A stretch of 13,075 nucleotides of DNA from JBEEMU01 sp043778315 (GCA_043778315.1 JAYWGJ010000406.1:1-13075), one strand, 5' to 3'. Counted from the first letter of the stretch, positions 6,041 through 12,871 are shown. Made by a program: numbers and translations. Notes: generated by a model from the letters alone, not told the origin.

Positions 6041-7219
6041 ATGCGATTTTTACAAAATATTTCTCTGCTTTTGGTAGGGCTTATTTTTTCTTTTGCGTGG
6101 GCGGGCTGTCCACCAGCTAATAACGGCGAAGATGCTCCTCAGGCTGCGGCGGCTGTTTCGGGCTGCGACACTTGCAAATATATAAATAGCTGCGCGCAGT
6201 TCGGCTGTGTCTATAAGCCAGTCAATTGCATCAAATGCCTGCCACAGGGCTGCGATACCTGCCGCTATCCGAGTTCGTGTGCGAAATTCGGCTGTACGGG
6301 CAAGCCGCCAAAATGTCCGTCTTGTACGACGGTAGTAGTGACTACTACGCCAGAATTTAAGGCAACGCTCAGCAACGAAAATACTACCGCAGGAAGCAAT
6401 GCATGGACTGCCGACGCGAGTTCGCTCCGATGCTTGTTGCGCACCGCGAGCAACGGCAGAGAGGAGTTAGTGCTTTATGGCGCAAATAGCGGCTCTGCGA
6501 GCGACGCTATCAGCCTTTTACTGCAAGCACCGACCACCTCGCCACTCGTATCGGGTACGTTTTTTATTAGCTTGACTGACAAAAACGCTATTAATCTAGG
6601 CACAAATAGCGGCAAAGGCTACGCCTCGGGTGGTACAAGCGGCACTATCAACCTGACCTCATTTGATAGAGTAAATATGACTATTGCGGGTAATTTCTCT
6701 AATGTTAGAGTTAATATACAAGGAAACCCCGCGCTATACAAGGTTATTTCGGGTAGTTTCAAAAATATAAAAGTGACATCAGGCGCGATAACGGGTTCGG
6801 CTAGCGCAAAAAGTACGCTCAGGAGTAAAGTTGGTAGCACTAATTACACCGCCGACGGAACAGGTACAAAGCTCGTTACTTCTAGTATTTTAACAAGGTT
6901 TAGTTTGGATAAAATAGCGGTTAATACCGTATTTGCCACAGGTAAAATCCTCGATTTTTATATTCCGATAGGCGTAAACGCAGGCACAACCGTTAATCTG
7001 AACGATATTAATGCTTTTGACAATACGACGCGACCAAAATTCACGGACGGAGCTACGTCCTACAGCATTACGACGATACCTAATGCGAATACCAATACGC
7101 TCGTTATCACGTCGCATAATCGCCTTGTGCGGAATATAAAAGGTACGTTTAGCTATACGCTCGAGAAGGGTGCTACGCAGTTGCCTGTCACAAATGGCGT
7201 ATTTGATGTTTATTATTAA
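6041..7219 (+). CDS. Lipoprotein with two six-cysteine modules and two DUF6252-like domains
   Basis: 392 residues. The signal peptide ends in a lipobox AWAGC with Cys23 as the lipidated residue, so this should be membrane-attached outside the cytoplasm. Residues 42-66 and 71-95 are a tandem pair of 25-residue modules with identical spacing C-x2-C-x5-C-x4-C-x6-C-x2-C (Cys 42,45,51,56,63,66 and 71,74,80,85,92,95), both starting GCDTC[KR]Y and sharing SCA.FGC. A Thr/Val linker follows. Then come two related beta-rich domains, about 106-246 and 260-392. The second ends NTLVITSHNRLVRNIKGTF then ..TNGVFDVYY, which resembles DUF6252 of Bacteroidota lipoproteins; the first is a more divergent copy. 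Extracytoplasmic location favours three disulfides per module over zinc binding. The function is unknown. It has its own promoter and terminator and so is probably monocistronic. Confidence 0.8.
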   Translation: MRFLQNISLLLVGLIFSFAWAGCPPANNGEDAPQAAAAVSGCDTCKYINSCAQFGCVYKPVNCIKCLPQGCDTCRYPSSCAKFGCTGKPPKCPSCTTVVVTTTPEFKATLSNENTTAGSNAWTADASSLRCLLRTASNGREELVLYGANSGSASDAISLLLQAPTTSPLVSGTFFISLTDKNAINLGTNSGKGYASGGTSGTINLTSFDRVNMTIAGNFSNVRVNIQGNPALYKVISGSFKNIKVTSGAITGSASAKSTLRSKVGSTNYTADGTGTKLVTSSILTRFSLDKIAVNTVFATGKILDFYIPIGVNAGTTVNLNDINAFDNTTRPKFTDGATSYSITTIPNANTNTLVITSHNRLVRNIKGTFSYTLEKGATQLPVTNGVFDVYY

Positions 7220-7244
7220 AATAAAATTCCTTAAATGTTTTTTG

Positions 7245-7290
7245 CGCACCAATGCATTACCTTTTTGGGTAATATGTTGGTGCGTTTTTT
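7245..7290 (+). terminator. Intrinsic terminator of the cysteine-rich lipoprotein gene
   Basis: CGCACCAA (7245-7252) pairs with TTGGTGCG (7277-7284). Inside it ATTACC pairs with GGTAAT around a T-rich loop. A run of T's follows (TTTTTTGTTTTTTT). It starts 25 bases after the stop codon. Confidence 0.88.
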
Positions 7291-7392
7291 GTTTTTTTCA
7301 TAAAAATAATTATCTTTTTGGTCAATTATTATGTTAGCAGTGATAAAAGGTATATTTTTGAGAAATATTTTAAAAAATCATTTTGTAAGACT

Positions 7393-7400
7393 TAGATTTG
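7393..7400 (+). promoter_or_regulatory. -7-like box immediately before the YARHG lipoprotein gene
   Basis: TAGATTTG matches TAnnTTTG exactly but ends only 7 bases before the ATG at 7408. If used, the transcript would be essentially leaderless. No -33 TTG lies at the right distance, so this may be a chance match and the real promoter may be upstream. Confidence 0.3.
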
Positions 7401-7407
7401 CTTTATT

Positions 7408-8220
7408 ATGAAAAAAAACAACCTTTTGGGCTTCGCTTTCGCGGCAACTTGCTTGCTCTGTGCTTGCGGCGGCGACGCGCCTACTACTAAACCTGCCACG
7501 CACGAACCTGCCGAAGAGGGCGCGAAAGTAGCCGATACAACTGCCGCCGCGTCTAAAAAAATAGCGGGTAGCGATATTGTTTTGCAGCGCAACGTGAAGC
7601 AAACTGCCGACCTATGCGGTAACTATTTGGGTATGTTCGGACCCAACAAAATCAATATCGTTGTCACCGAAATGACCGACAAAACCATCAAAGGACACAG
7701 CGTAGTAGCAGGCAACGACCGCCCGTTTGAAGGAACGGTCGCGTTGGACGAGAATCGGTATCACATAAAAGCAGCCGAACCCGGCACCGACAAATACGAC
7801 GGCAAATTTGAGTTCACGATTAGCCGAAAGGCAGGCTACGATAGCATTCCGCTCTACGGCAAATGGATTCCGAACGACAAAAAAGCGAAGCCAAAAACTT
7901 TCCAATTGCAAAAAGTAGCGTTTAAATATAATGTAGATGCAGGCGCGTTTGCGCAAAGCTCTAAGCGCGAACTGAAAGCGGCAGACGTAGAAAATGTATC
8001 GAAATATGAGCTTACGCTGATGCGCAATGAAATATATGCGCGGCACGGCTACTGCTTCAAAAATAAGGAAATGCGGACTTATTTTGACGGGCAAGATTGG
8101 TATATTCCGATGAATGTGGACATCAGAACGGAGTTGTCGCCGACCGAAAAAAAGAACGAAGCTTTGCTAAAACGCTACGAAAAATTTGCGGTAGATTACT
8201 ACGACGAATACGGACGCTAA
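7408..8220 (+). CDS. YARHG-domain lipoprotein
   Basis: 270 residues. The signal peptide has a lipobox LCAC (Cys20), followed by a GGDAPTTKPA linker rich in Pro, Ala and Thr (21-52), so it should be membrane-anchored outside the cytoplasm. Residues 66-172 form a beta-rich region (CGNYLGMFGPNKINIVVTEM; FEGTVALDENRYHI; LYGKWIPND) that looks like a small barrel or lipocalin-like fold, which is inference. Residues 198-260 are a YARHG domain: LTLMRNEIYARHGYCFKNKE, then YFDGQDWYIP, then LSPTEKKNEALLKRYE. The domain is an exported module of unknown function found in many bacterial lipoproteins. The ATG at 7408 is chosen because it alone gives the signal peptide. A strong terminator follows directly and one precedes the gene, so it is monocistronic. 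Confidence 0.88.
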   Translation: MKKNNLLGFAFAATCLLCACGGDAPTTKPATHEPAEEGAKVADTTAAASKKIAGSDIVLQRNVKQTADLCGNYLGMFGPNKINIVVTEMTDKTIKGHSVVAGNDRPFEGTVALDENRYHIKAAEPGTDKYDGKFEFTISRKAGYDSIPLYGKWIPNDKKAKPKTFQLQKVAFKYNVDAGAFAQSSKRELKAADVENVSKYELTLMRNEIYARHGYCFKNKEMRTYFDGQDWYIPMNVDIRTELSPTEKKNEALLKRYEKFAVDYYDEYGR

Positions 8221-8245
8221 AAAAATTACCATGTTTACCAATAAC

Positions 8246-8290
8246 AAAAAACGTTATCACAACCTTTTACAGGGTGATAACGTTTTTTTG
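8246..8290 (+). terminator. Intrinsic terminator of the YARHG lipoprotein gene
   Basis: A 15-bp perfect stem: A-tract plus ACGTTATCAC (8246-8260) pairs with GTGATAACGT plus T-tract (8274-8288), with a 13-base loop. The A- and T-tracts flank the GC-containing core, so it can also work in the other direction. Confidence 0.88.
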
Positions 8291-8333
8291 TTGTAAAATA
8301 ATTACAAATCATGTTTTTTATCATAAAATAGCG

Positions 8334-8341
8334 TAATTTTG
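8334..8341 (+). promoter_or_regulatory. -7 box for mqnD
   Basis: TAATTTTG is an exact TAnnTTTG match ending 59 bases before the mqnD ATG at 8401. It overlaps a GTG at 8341 that begins a longer frame, which argues that this GTG is not the translation start. The -33 region is only T-rich (TGTTTTTT) with no clear TTG. Confidence 0.5.
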
Positions 8342-8400
8342 TGAATAGAAAAAGATTTATACTATTAAAATTTCACTCCAAAATCACCAAAAAAACAGCC

Positions 8401-9222
8401 ATGAAACTCACCCTATCTTATTCACCTTGTCCGAACGACACGTTTATTTTTGATGCTTTGCTGCACCACAAAATAGATACGGAAGGGCTTAACTTCGAGG
8501 TGCTGCTCGGCGACGTAGAAGAGCTGAACCGCCGTGCGTTTCGCGGCGAGCCGCACGTCACTAAGCTCAGTTATCACGCGCTCGCGCACCTCACGCACAC
8601 CTACGCGCTGCTGATGAGCGGTAGCGCGCTTGGGAGTAATTGTGGACCCTTATTGATTGCTAATCAGGTAGTTACACCCAAAAAAAGCGATACCGTTGCC
8701 ATTCCTGGCAAATACACAACCGCTAATTTTTTGCTCGGTATAGCGTACCCTGAACTCGCGCAAAAAACCGAAGTTTTGTTCTCGGAAATAGAGGATAAAG
8801 TGCTGGACGGCAGCCACGATTTTGGCTTATTGATACACGAAAACCGCTTCACTTACGCGGAGCGCGGCTTGCATAAAATAGCCGATTTGGGTGAGCTTTG
8901 GGAGGCGCGAACGGGTTTGCCTATTCCGCTCGGCGGCATCGTAGTGCATCGCGGTTTATCGGTCGAGGTGCAAGCGAAAGTGAACCGCGTGTTGCGCCGC
9001 AGCGTAGAGTTTGCCCTCGCAAACCCCGCGCAAACAATGGATTATGTGAGTGCTTTCGCACAAACGATGAGCCGCGAAGTGATGCTACAACACATCAACT
9101 TATACGTCAATCACTATACGGTGGATTTGGGTAATCGTGGTTTAGCCGCCGTCCGCTACCTTTTCGCCGAAGCCCTGCGCTTAGGTTTGGTCGCCGATAT
9201 GGATTTGCAAATAGTACATTGA
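8401..9222 (+). CDS. mqnD: 1,4-dihydroxy-6-naphthoate synthase (futalosine menaquinone pathway)
   Basis: 273 residues, the usual size. MqnD converts cyclic dehypoxanthinyl futalosine to 1,4-dihydroxy-6-naphthoate in the alternative menaquinone route; it is cytoplasmic. The fold is that of a periplasmic-binding-protein-like two-domain enzyme. Diagnostic segments are LSYSPCPNDTFIFDALLH at the N-terminus (5-22), ELNRRAF (41-47), TKLSYHAL (54-61), SALGSNCGPLLIA (75-87), and LLIHENRFTYAERGL (143-157), whose His146 corresponds to the catalytic His145 of the Thermus enzyme. LGELWEARTGLPIPLGGIV (163-181) is also typical. I start at ATG 8401 rather than the in-frame GTG at 8341: family members begin exactly at MKLTLSYSPCPNDTF, and the extra 20 residues overlap the -7 box. 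Other mqn genes are not in this window. The stop codon lies inside the first heptamer of the repeat array. Confidence 0.95.
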   Translation: MKLTLSYSPCPNDTFIFDALLHHKIDTEGLNFEVLLGDVEELNRRAFRGEPHVTKLSYHALAHLTHTYALLMSGSALGSNCGPLLIANQVVTPKKSDTVAIPGKYTTANFLLGIAYPELAQKTEVLFSEIEDKVLDGSHDFGLLIHENRFTYAERGLHKIADLGELWEARTGLPIPLGGIVVHRGLSVEVQAKVNRVLRRSVEFALANPAQTMDYVSAFAQTMSREVMLQHINLYVNHYTVDLGNRGLAAVRYLFAEALRLGLVADMDLQIVH

Positions 9223-9680
9223 AGCTGAAAGCAATAAACACAAAGCAATAAACTTATGCGCGCGAGGGTTATTTTGACTAAAAGCTGTGAACTGTAAGCA
9301 ATAAACTTATACTCGGGAGGGTTAAAAAAACTAAAAGCTGTAAGCAAAGAACTAAAAACTTATGCTCGCGAAGGTCAAAAAGTTTATCGCTTATCGCTTA
9401 TAGTTTCTAACAAGACAAAACGGTCAAAAAGTTTACAGCTTAGCGTTTATTGTTTGCAGTAACATAACAAGACAAAACGGTCAAAAAGTTTATCGCTTAT
9501 CGCTTATTGTTTTATGGTAAAATAACAAGACAAAACGGTCAAAAAGTTTTTAGTTTTTAGTTTCCTGCTTATAGTTGCCTCCCTAACGGTCAAAAAAGTT
9601 TACAGCTTATCGCTTACAGTAAAATAACAGGACAAAACGGTCAAAAAGTTTATCGCTCACAGTTCACAGCTTAAAGTTTT
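9219..9680. repeat. Array 1 of a nested heptanucleotide repeat family, two inverted arms
   Basis: Low-complexity but highly ordered DNA filling the entire gap between mqnD and the next gene. Right arm (about 9373-9680, plus orientation): six copies of GGTCAAAAAGTTT starting at 9373, 9422, 9479, 9537, 9588 and 9639, with spacings 49, 57, 58, 51 and 51 bases. Copy 5 has one extra A. After each core come three to five heptamers of the form GYTTAYN, for example GTTTATC GCTTATC at 9382-9395. Most units then close with AACAAGACAAAACGG. Left arm (9219-9361): the same architecture on the minus strand, with AACTT cores at 9251, 9304 and 9357 (period exactly 53) and a GC-rich linker such as GCGCGCGAGGGTT. 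Read on the minus strand, the left-arm heptamers include GTTTATT GCTTACA GTTCACA. No reading frame spans it. Confidence 0.9.
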
Positions 9681-9688
9681 TTTAAAAA

Positions 9689-10072
9689 ATGGAAGAATAC
9701 CAACTAGAATTACACGACGATTGCGTCCGATTGAGGCAGCTATTCAGTCAAGCCTCTACTACAATTCGCGACGAAGGCGTATCGAAATACCCTATTTTTG
9801 TGATGCACCGACAAGACGAACTCGGCGTAGGCATCAACGTAGTGCGCCGCGAAGCCGCCGCTACACACTGGTCGTATCAAGCCTCGACGCTCGAGGAGTT
9901 GGTTGCGCGCCGCATCGTGCCGTTCGAGGAGTTGGAGGCGTTTCGCAAAATATACAAAAAACCCGAAACGCATTTCTGCTTTATGATGCCGCTCACTACC
10001 GAAGATGACGACGACACACTCGTACCGCATTTTTGGTTCGTGCCAACGCGAGTGAGCGAGTCAAACTCCTAA
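9689..10072 (+). CDS. Uncharacterised 127-residue protein
   Basis: I do not recognise a named family. The protein is acidic and soluble-looking, with no signal peptide or membrane segment. Visible blocks are YQLELHDDCVRLRQLFSQA (helical start), VSKYPIFVMHRQDELGVGI, STLEELVARRIVPFEELEAF (helical) and a C-terminal strand-like part FCFMMPLTTE, DDDDTLVPHFWFVPTR. The layout (short acidic opening, 'YPIFV' strand, 'TLEELV' helix, terminal FVP) recalls a small conserved hypothetical protein of Bacteroidota, from memory only. GC content and codon use look like the neighbours. The ATG at 9689 sits only about 8 bases after the end of repeat array 1, so any promoter must lie within or before the array. 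The next gene follows after 58 bp on the same strand. Confidence 0.7.
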   Translation: MEEYQLELHDDCVRLRQLFSQASTTIRDEGVSKYPIFVMHRQDELGVGINVVRREAAATHWSYQASTLEELVARRIVPFEELEAFRKIYKKPETHFCFMMPLTTEDDDDTLVPHFWFVPTRVSESNS

Positions 10073-10130
10073 TTATAACTAAATCAATACACTAAATATA
10101 TAATTTTAATTAATATCAACACATAAAATC

Positions 10131-11441
10131 ATGTTCAAACAAAACTTTCTAACGGCAGTAGCTGTGCTATTTTTAGCTACCTGCGCTACGGCGCAAACCC
10201 TCGTCATTCCTAATGCGAACTTCAAAAACGCATTAGTAAATACCGATTGCGTAGATACTGACGCGGATAATGTAGGCGATGCCGACGCGGACACGAATAA
10301 TAACGGCGAAATAGAGCTTTCGGAGGCAACTGCCGTACTCGGACTCGATGTGAGTTCGCGACAAATTAGCAGCTTGTCGGGTATCGAGAACTTCACTAAT
10401 CTACTGTATTTGGATTGTCGTATCAATCAATTGACGACGATGAGTATGCAGGGACTTGACCGCTTAAAGCAATTTAATTGCGCTAATAATCAATTTACCA
10501 CATTAAATGTCCAAAATTGCACTCGTTTAGAAATATTTTATTGCTTAAATAATACTATTGCAAGCCTTAACTTGCAGGGGTTGAATAGTTTGCAGCAGGT
10601 TTATGCACAAAATAATCAGCTTACCAATTTGAATATTCAGGGTTTGCCGAGCCTCACTTCTATCAATTGCAACCAAAATCGCCTGGCGAGCCTGAACGTA
10701 CAAGGCATCACTAATTTACAGTATTTGTACTGCACGCAAAATTTATTGACGGGTTTGAACGCGACGGGGCTGAATAATTTGGTAAGTTTATTTTGCAATA
10801 ATAATGCTTTGACGAGCCTGAATATTCAAAATTTGGGTAAGTTGGAGACCGTTTATTGCTACCTCAATCAATTGACAACGGTGAGTACGGTTGGTTTGCG
10901 CAAGCTAAAATATTTTTATGCTTATAATAATCTCCTCACTGTGGCTAATATGGAGGAGTGTGTTGCGCTTATCGATATCAATCTGAATAATAATAAACTG
11001 CAACAAATCTATATCAAAAACGGCAGCACCGAAATGATAGACTTTGCTCAAAATCCAACATTAGGCTATATTTGCTGCGATTTAGTGCAGCAGAACGATA
11101 TACAAACTAAGGTCAGTTCGTTAGGCTATGTGGGCTGTACGGTCAATTCTTTTTGTATCGTAGCGACCGAAAACGCAGCCAAAAATGCTAATTCTACGCT
11201 TTCAATCCTCGCTTATCCGAATCCGACGGACGGCATTGTACATTTCGAGACCGATTTGAACATCGATACCATAATAGTGTATGATGCGTTAGGTAGAGAA
11301 ATGTTGCGCGAAATGCAGCGCGACAACGGAGTACAGAATCAAACTGTCGATTTATCAAACTTGGGTAAAGGATTGTATTTTATAAAAATATTTAGCGGCA
11401 GCAATTCCGCAGTATCAAAGGTCAATTTGTGCCAATTATAA
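10131..11441 (+). CDS. T9SS-sorted leucine-rich-repeat surface protein with an EF-hand-like loop
   Basis: 436 residues. The signal peptide is residues 1-22 (ends CATAQ). Residues 42-50 read DTDADNVGD (thrombospondin-3-like DxDxDxxGD), and 54-65 read DTNNNGEIELSE, a full EF-hand loop pattern. LRR region: ten repeats with a strict 21-residue period, leucine or equivalent at 101, 122, 143, 164, 185, 206, 227, 248, 269 and 290, of the bacterial L..LN.....L..L.C..N type. A cysteine recurs at one repeat position (96, 117, 138, 180, 201, 222, 243). Residues about 357-436 are a T9SS C-terminal sorting domain: LAYPNPTDGIVHFET, VYDALGREML, VDLSNLGKGLYFIKI. The protein should be secreted across the outer membrane and attached to the surface or released. 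Such LRR proteins are common in Bacteroidota; a ligand-binding or adhesive role is inference. Gaps of 58 and 29 bp to its neighbours suggest an operon. Confidence 0.92.
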   Translation: MFKQNFLTAVAVLFLATCATAQTLVIPNANFKNALVNTDCVDTDADNVGDADADTNNNGEIELSEATAVLGLDVSSRQISSLSGIENFTNLLYLDCRINQLTTMSMQGLDRLKQFNCANNQFTTLNVQNCTRLEIFYCLNNTIASLNLQGLNSLQQVYAQNNQLTNLNIQGLPSLTSINCNQNRLASLNVQGITNLQYLYCTQNLLTGLNATGLNNLVSLFCNNNALTSLNIQNLGKLETVYCYLNQLTTVSTVGLRKLKYFYAYNNLLTVANMEECVALIDINLNNNKLQQIYIKNGSTEMIDFAQNPTLGYICCDLVQQNDIQTKVSSLGYVGCTVNSFCIVATENAAKNANSTLSILAYPNPTDGIVHFETDLNIDTIIVYDALGREMLREMQRDNGVQNQTVDLSNLGKGLYFIKIFSGSNSAVSKVNLCQL

Positions 11442-11470
11442 ATTGAAATATATATTTAATTATCAATAAT

Positions 11471-12871
11471 ATGAAATTGCAAATAGGCTTATTTGCCGCT
11501 TTATTTTTGGTGTCGTGCAGTCACCGCGACATCGTTCCTGCCGCGCCCGACGAGGCGAGCTACGCGCCGCCGCCCGAAGCGACCGCCTCCGAAATCAACG
11601 TGCCGATAAAAGTTTCGCTCACCGAACTCGCTAGAACGATAAACGCGAACGTGCCGAACGAACTCTATAAAGACCTGAAAGGCAGCGATATAGGCTACGG
11701 CGCGACGGTCGCGATGCGCATTGTGCGCAACGGCGTGATATACCTCACTACCGCAAACGGCAAAGTGACGACGCATATTCCGATAAAAATAGTGGACGGA
11801 AATGTGGCGGTCGGCGCGCTGGGGCTAAAAAAAAATACGCCCTTCGATGCCGCTATGCACATACAAATGAACACGGTCGTTGCGGCGGATAAAAATTGGA
11901 ATTTCGCGTCGGCTACGTCCTCCGATTTTGAGTGGAGTCAAGAGCCGTCGCTGCGCGTGGCGGGTTTGGCGATACCGATTGGGCGGCTGTGCCGCAGCTC
12001 CGTCAAGGCGCAATTGGACGCTGTCGCGCCGATGATTGACAAGCAAATCAAGGATTTGGTGAGTCTGCGCAGCACGATGGAGGGCTTATGGCGCGGCATG
12101 GACGAGCCGCGTTTGATGACGAGTTCGCCTACAAACGTCTGGCTGCATTTGCGCCCGATGGCGTTTTCTGTGACACAGCCGCAGAGTTTGGACAAGACGA
12201 CTTTGCTAATGAATGTAGGTATAAAAACGATGCTCAATACGAATGTAGGTAGCAAACCCGACAAACAAAATTTGGGTGGACTGCCCGATTTGCAAATTTT
12301 ACCTTTTGGCAATAATAATCGCTTTCAGATGGAGATACCCGCTGTTATCCGCTACGACGACATCAAAAACATGATTCAGAGCAACGTGGTAGGGCAACGA
12401 TACCCTGTAAAAGAAGGCGTGACGCTACTCATCAAAGGTTTTGATTTTATTCCGCGTGGCGACAAAATAGCGATGACGATTGATTTTATAACAATAGGAA
12501 AAAAATCGCAAGGCAAATTTTATTTGGTCGGTAAACCAATGCTTGATAAAACGACGCAAACGCTGTATTTTGAGGATTTGGATTTTGATATAAAATCAAA
12601 AAATGTCCTTTTGGGTTCGGCTACCTTCTTGTTACACAAGCCTTTATTGAATAAAATAAAAGAACAAGCGACCTATTCGCTCATCGAACAACTCAATGCC
12701 GCAAAGGTAAATATTCAGCAAATACTCAACGATTACGCGCTCAGTGATAATTTATTTGTGAAGGGCAACGTGGAGGGCTTGAACTTGGATAAAATTTATT
12801 TGGGTCGCGATTTTATGAGTATTTATATCCTATCAAACGGAACGCTGGAAGGCGGATTTAGACACAAATAG
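11471..12871 (+). CDS. DUF4403-family lipoprotein
   Basis: 466 residues, typical for DUF4403. The signal peptide ends in lipobox LVSC (Cys16), followed by a Pro/Ala-rich linker (20-40). The body starts SEINVPIKVSLTELARTINA (40-59), then NVPNELYKDL. It continues with long amphipathic beta segments: GVIYLTTANGKVTTHIPIKI (88-107), then FDAAMHIQMNTVV; LWRGMDEPRLM...VWLHLRPMAFSV; and a C-terminal half with GKFYLVGKPMLDKTTQTLYF then EDLDFDIKSK. This alternation of strands and the late helix (LLNKIKEQATYSLIEQLNAA) is what the family looks like; it may be an envelope lipid- or ligand-binding fold, but no function is established to my knowledge. It starts 29 bp after the LRR/T9SS gene, same strand, probably co-transcribed. 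Its stop codon is followed at once by repeat array 2. Confidence 0.85.
   Translation: MKLQIGLFAALFLVSCSHRDIVPAAPDEASYAPPPEATASEINVPIKVSLTELARTINANVPNELYKDLKGSDIGYGATVAMRIVRNGVIYLTTANGKVTTHIPIKIVDGNVAVGALGLKKNTPFDAAMHIQMNTVVAADKNWNFASATSSDFEWSQEPSLRVAGLAIPIGRLCRSSVKAQLDAVAPMIDKQIKDLVSLRSTMEGLWRGMDEPRLMTSSPTNVWLHLRPMAFSVTQPQSLDKTTLLMNVGIKTMLNTNVGSKPDKQNLGGLPDLQILPFGNNNRFQMEIPAVIRYDDIKNMIQSNVVGQRYPVKEGVTLLIKGFDFIPRGDKIAMTIDFITIGKKSQGKFYLVGKPMLDKTTQTLYFEDLDFDIKSKNVLLGSATFLLHKPLLNKIKEQATYSLIEQLNAAKVNIQQILNDYALSDNLFVKGNVEGLNLDKIYLGRDFMSIYILSNGTLEGGFRHK

Noticed and set aside
6164..6325. c-type heme-binding or cytoplasmic zinc ribbon
   Set aside because: No CxxCH motif is present, and the lipobox places the segment outside the cytoplasm; disulfides are the simpler reading.
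8341..8400. GTG-initiated 20-residue N-terminal extension of MqnD
   Set aside because: The GTG overlaps an exact TAnnTTTG promoter box, and MqnD homologues begin at the ATG at 8401 (MKLTLSYSPCPNDTF).
9219..9680. CRISPR array
   Set aside because: The recurring cores are separated by related low-complexity heptamers, not unique spacers; unit length varies 49-58 bases, orientation flips midway, and no cas gene is present.
9219..9680. Insertion sequence or integron remnant
   Set aside because: No transposase or integrase frame, no target-site duplication and no defined terminal inverted repeats; the content is tandem low-complexity units.
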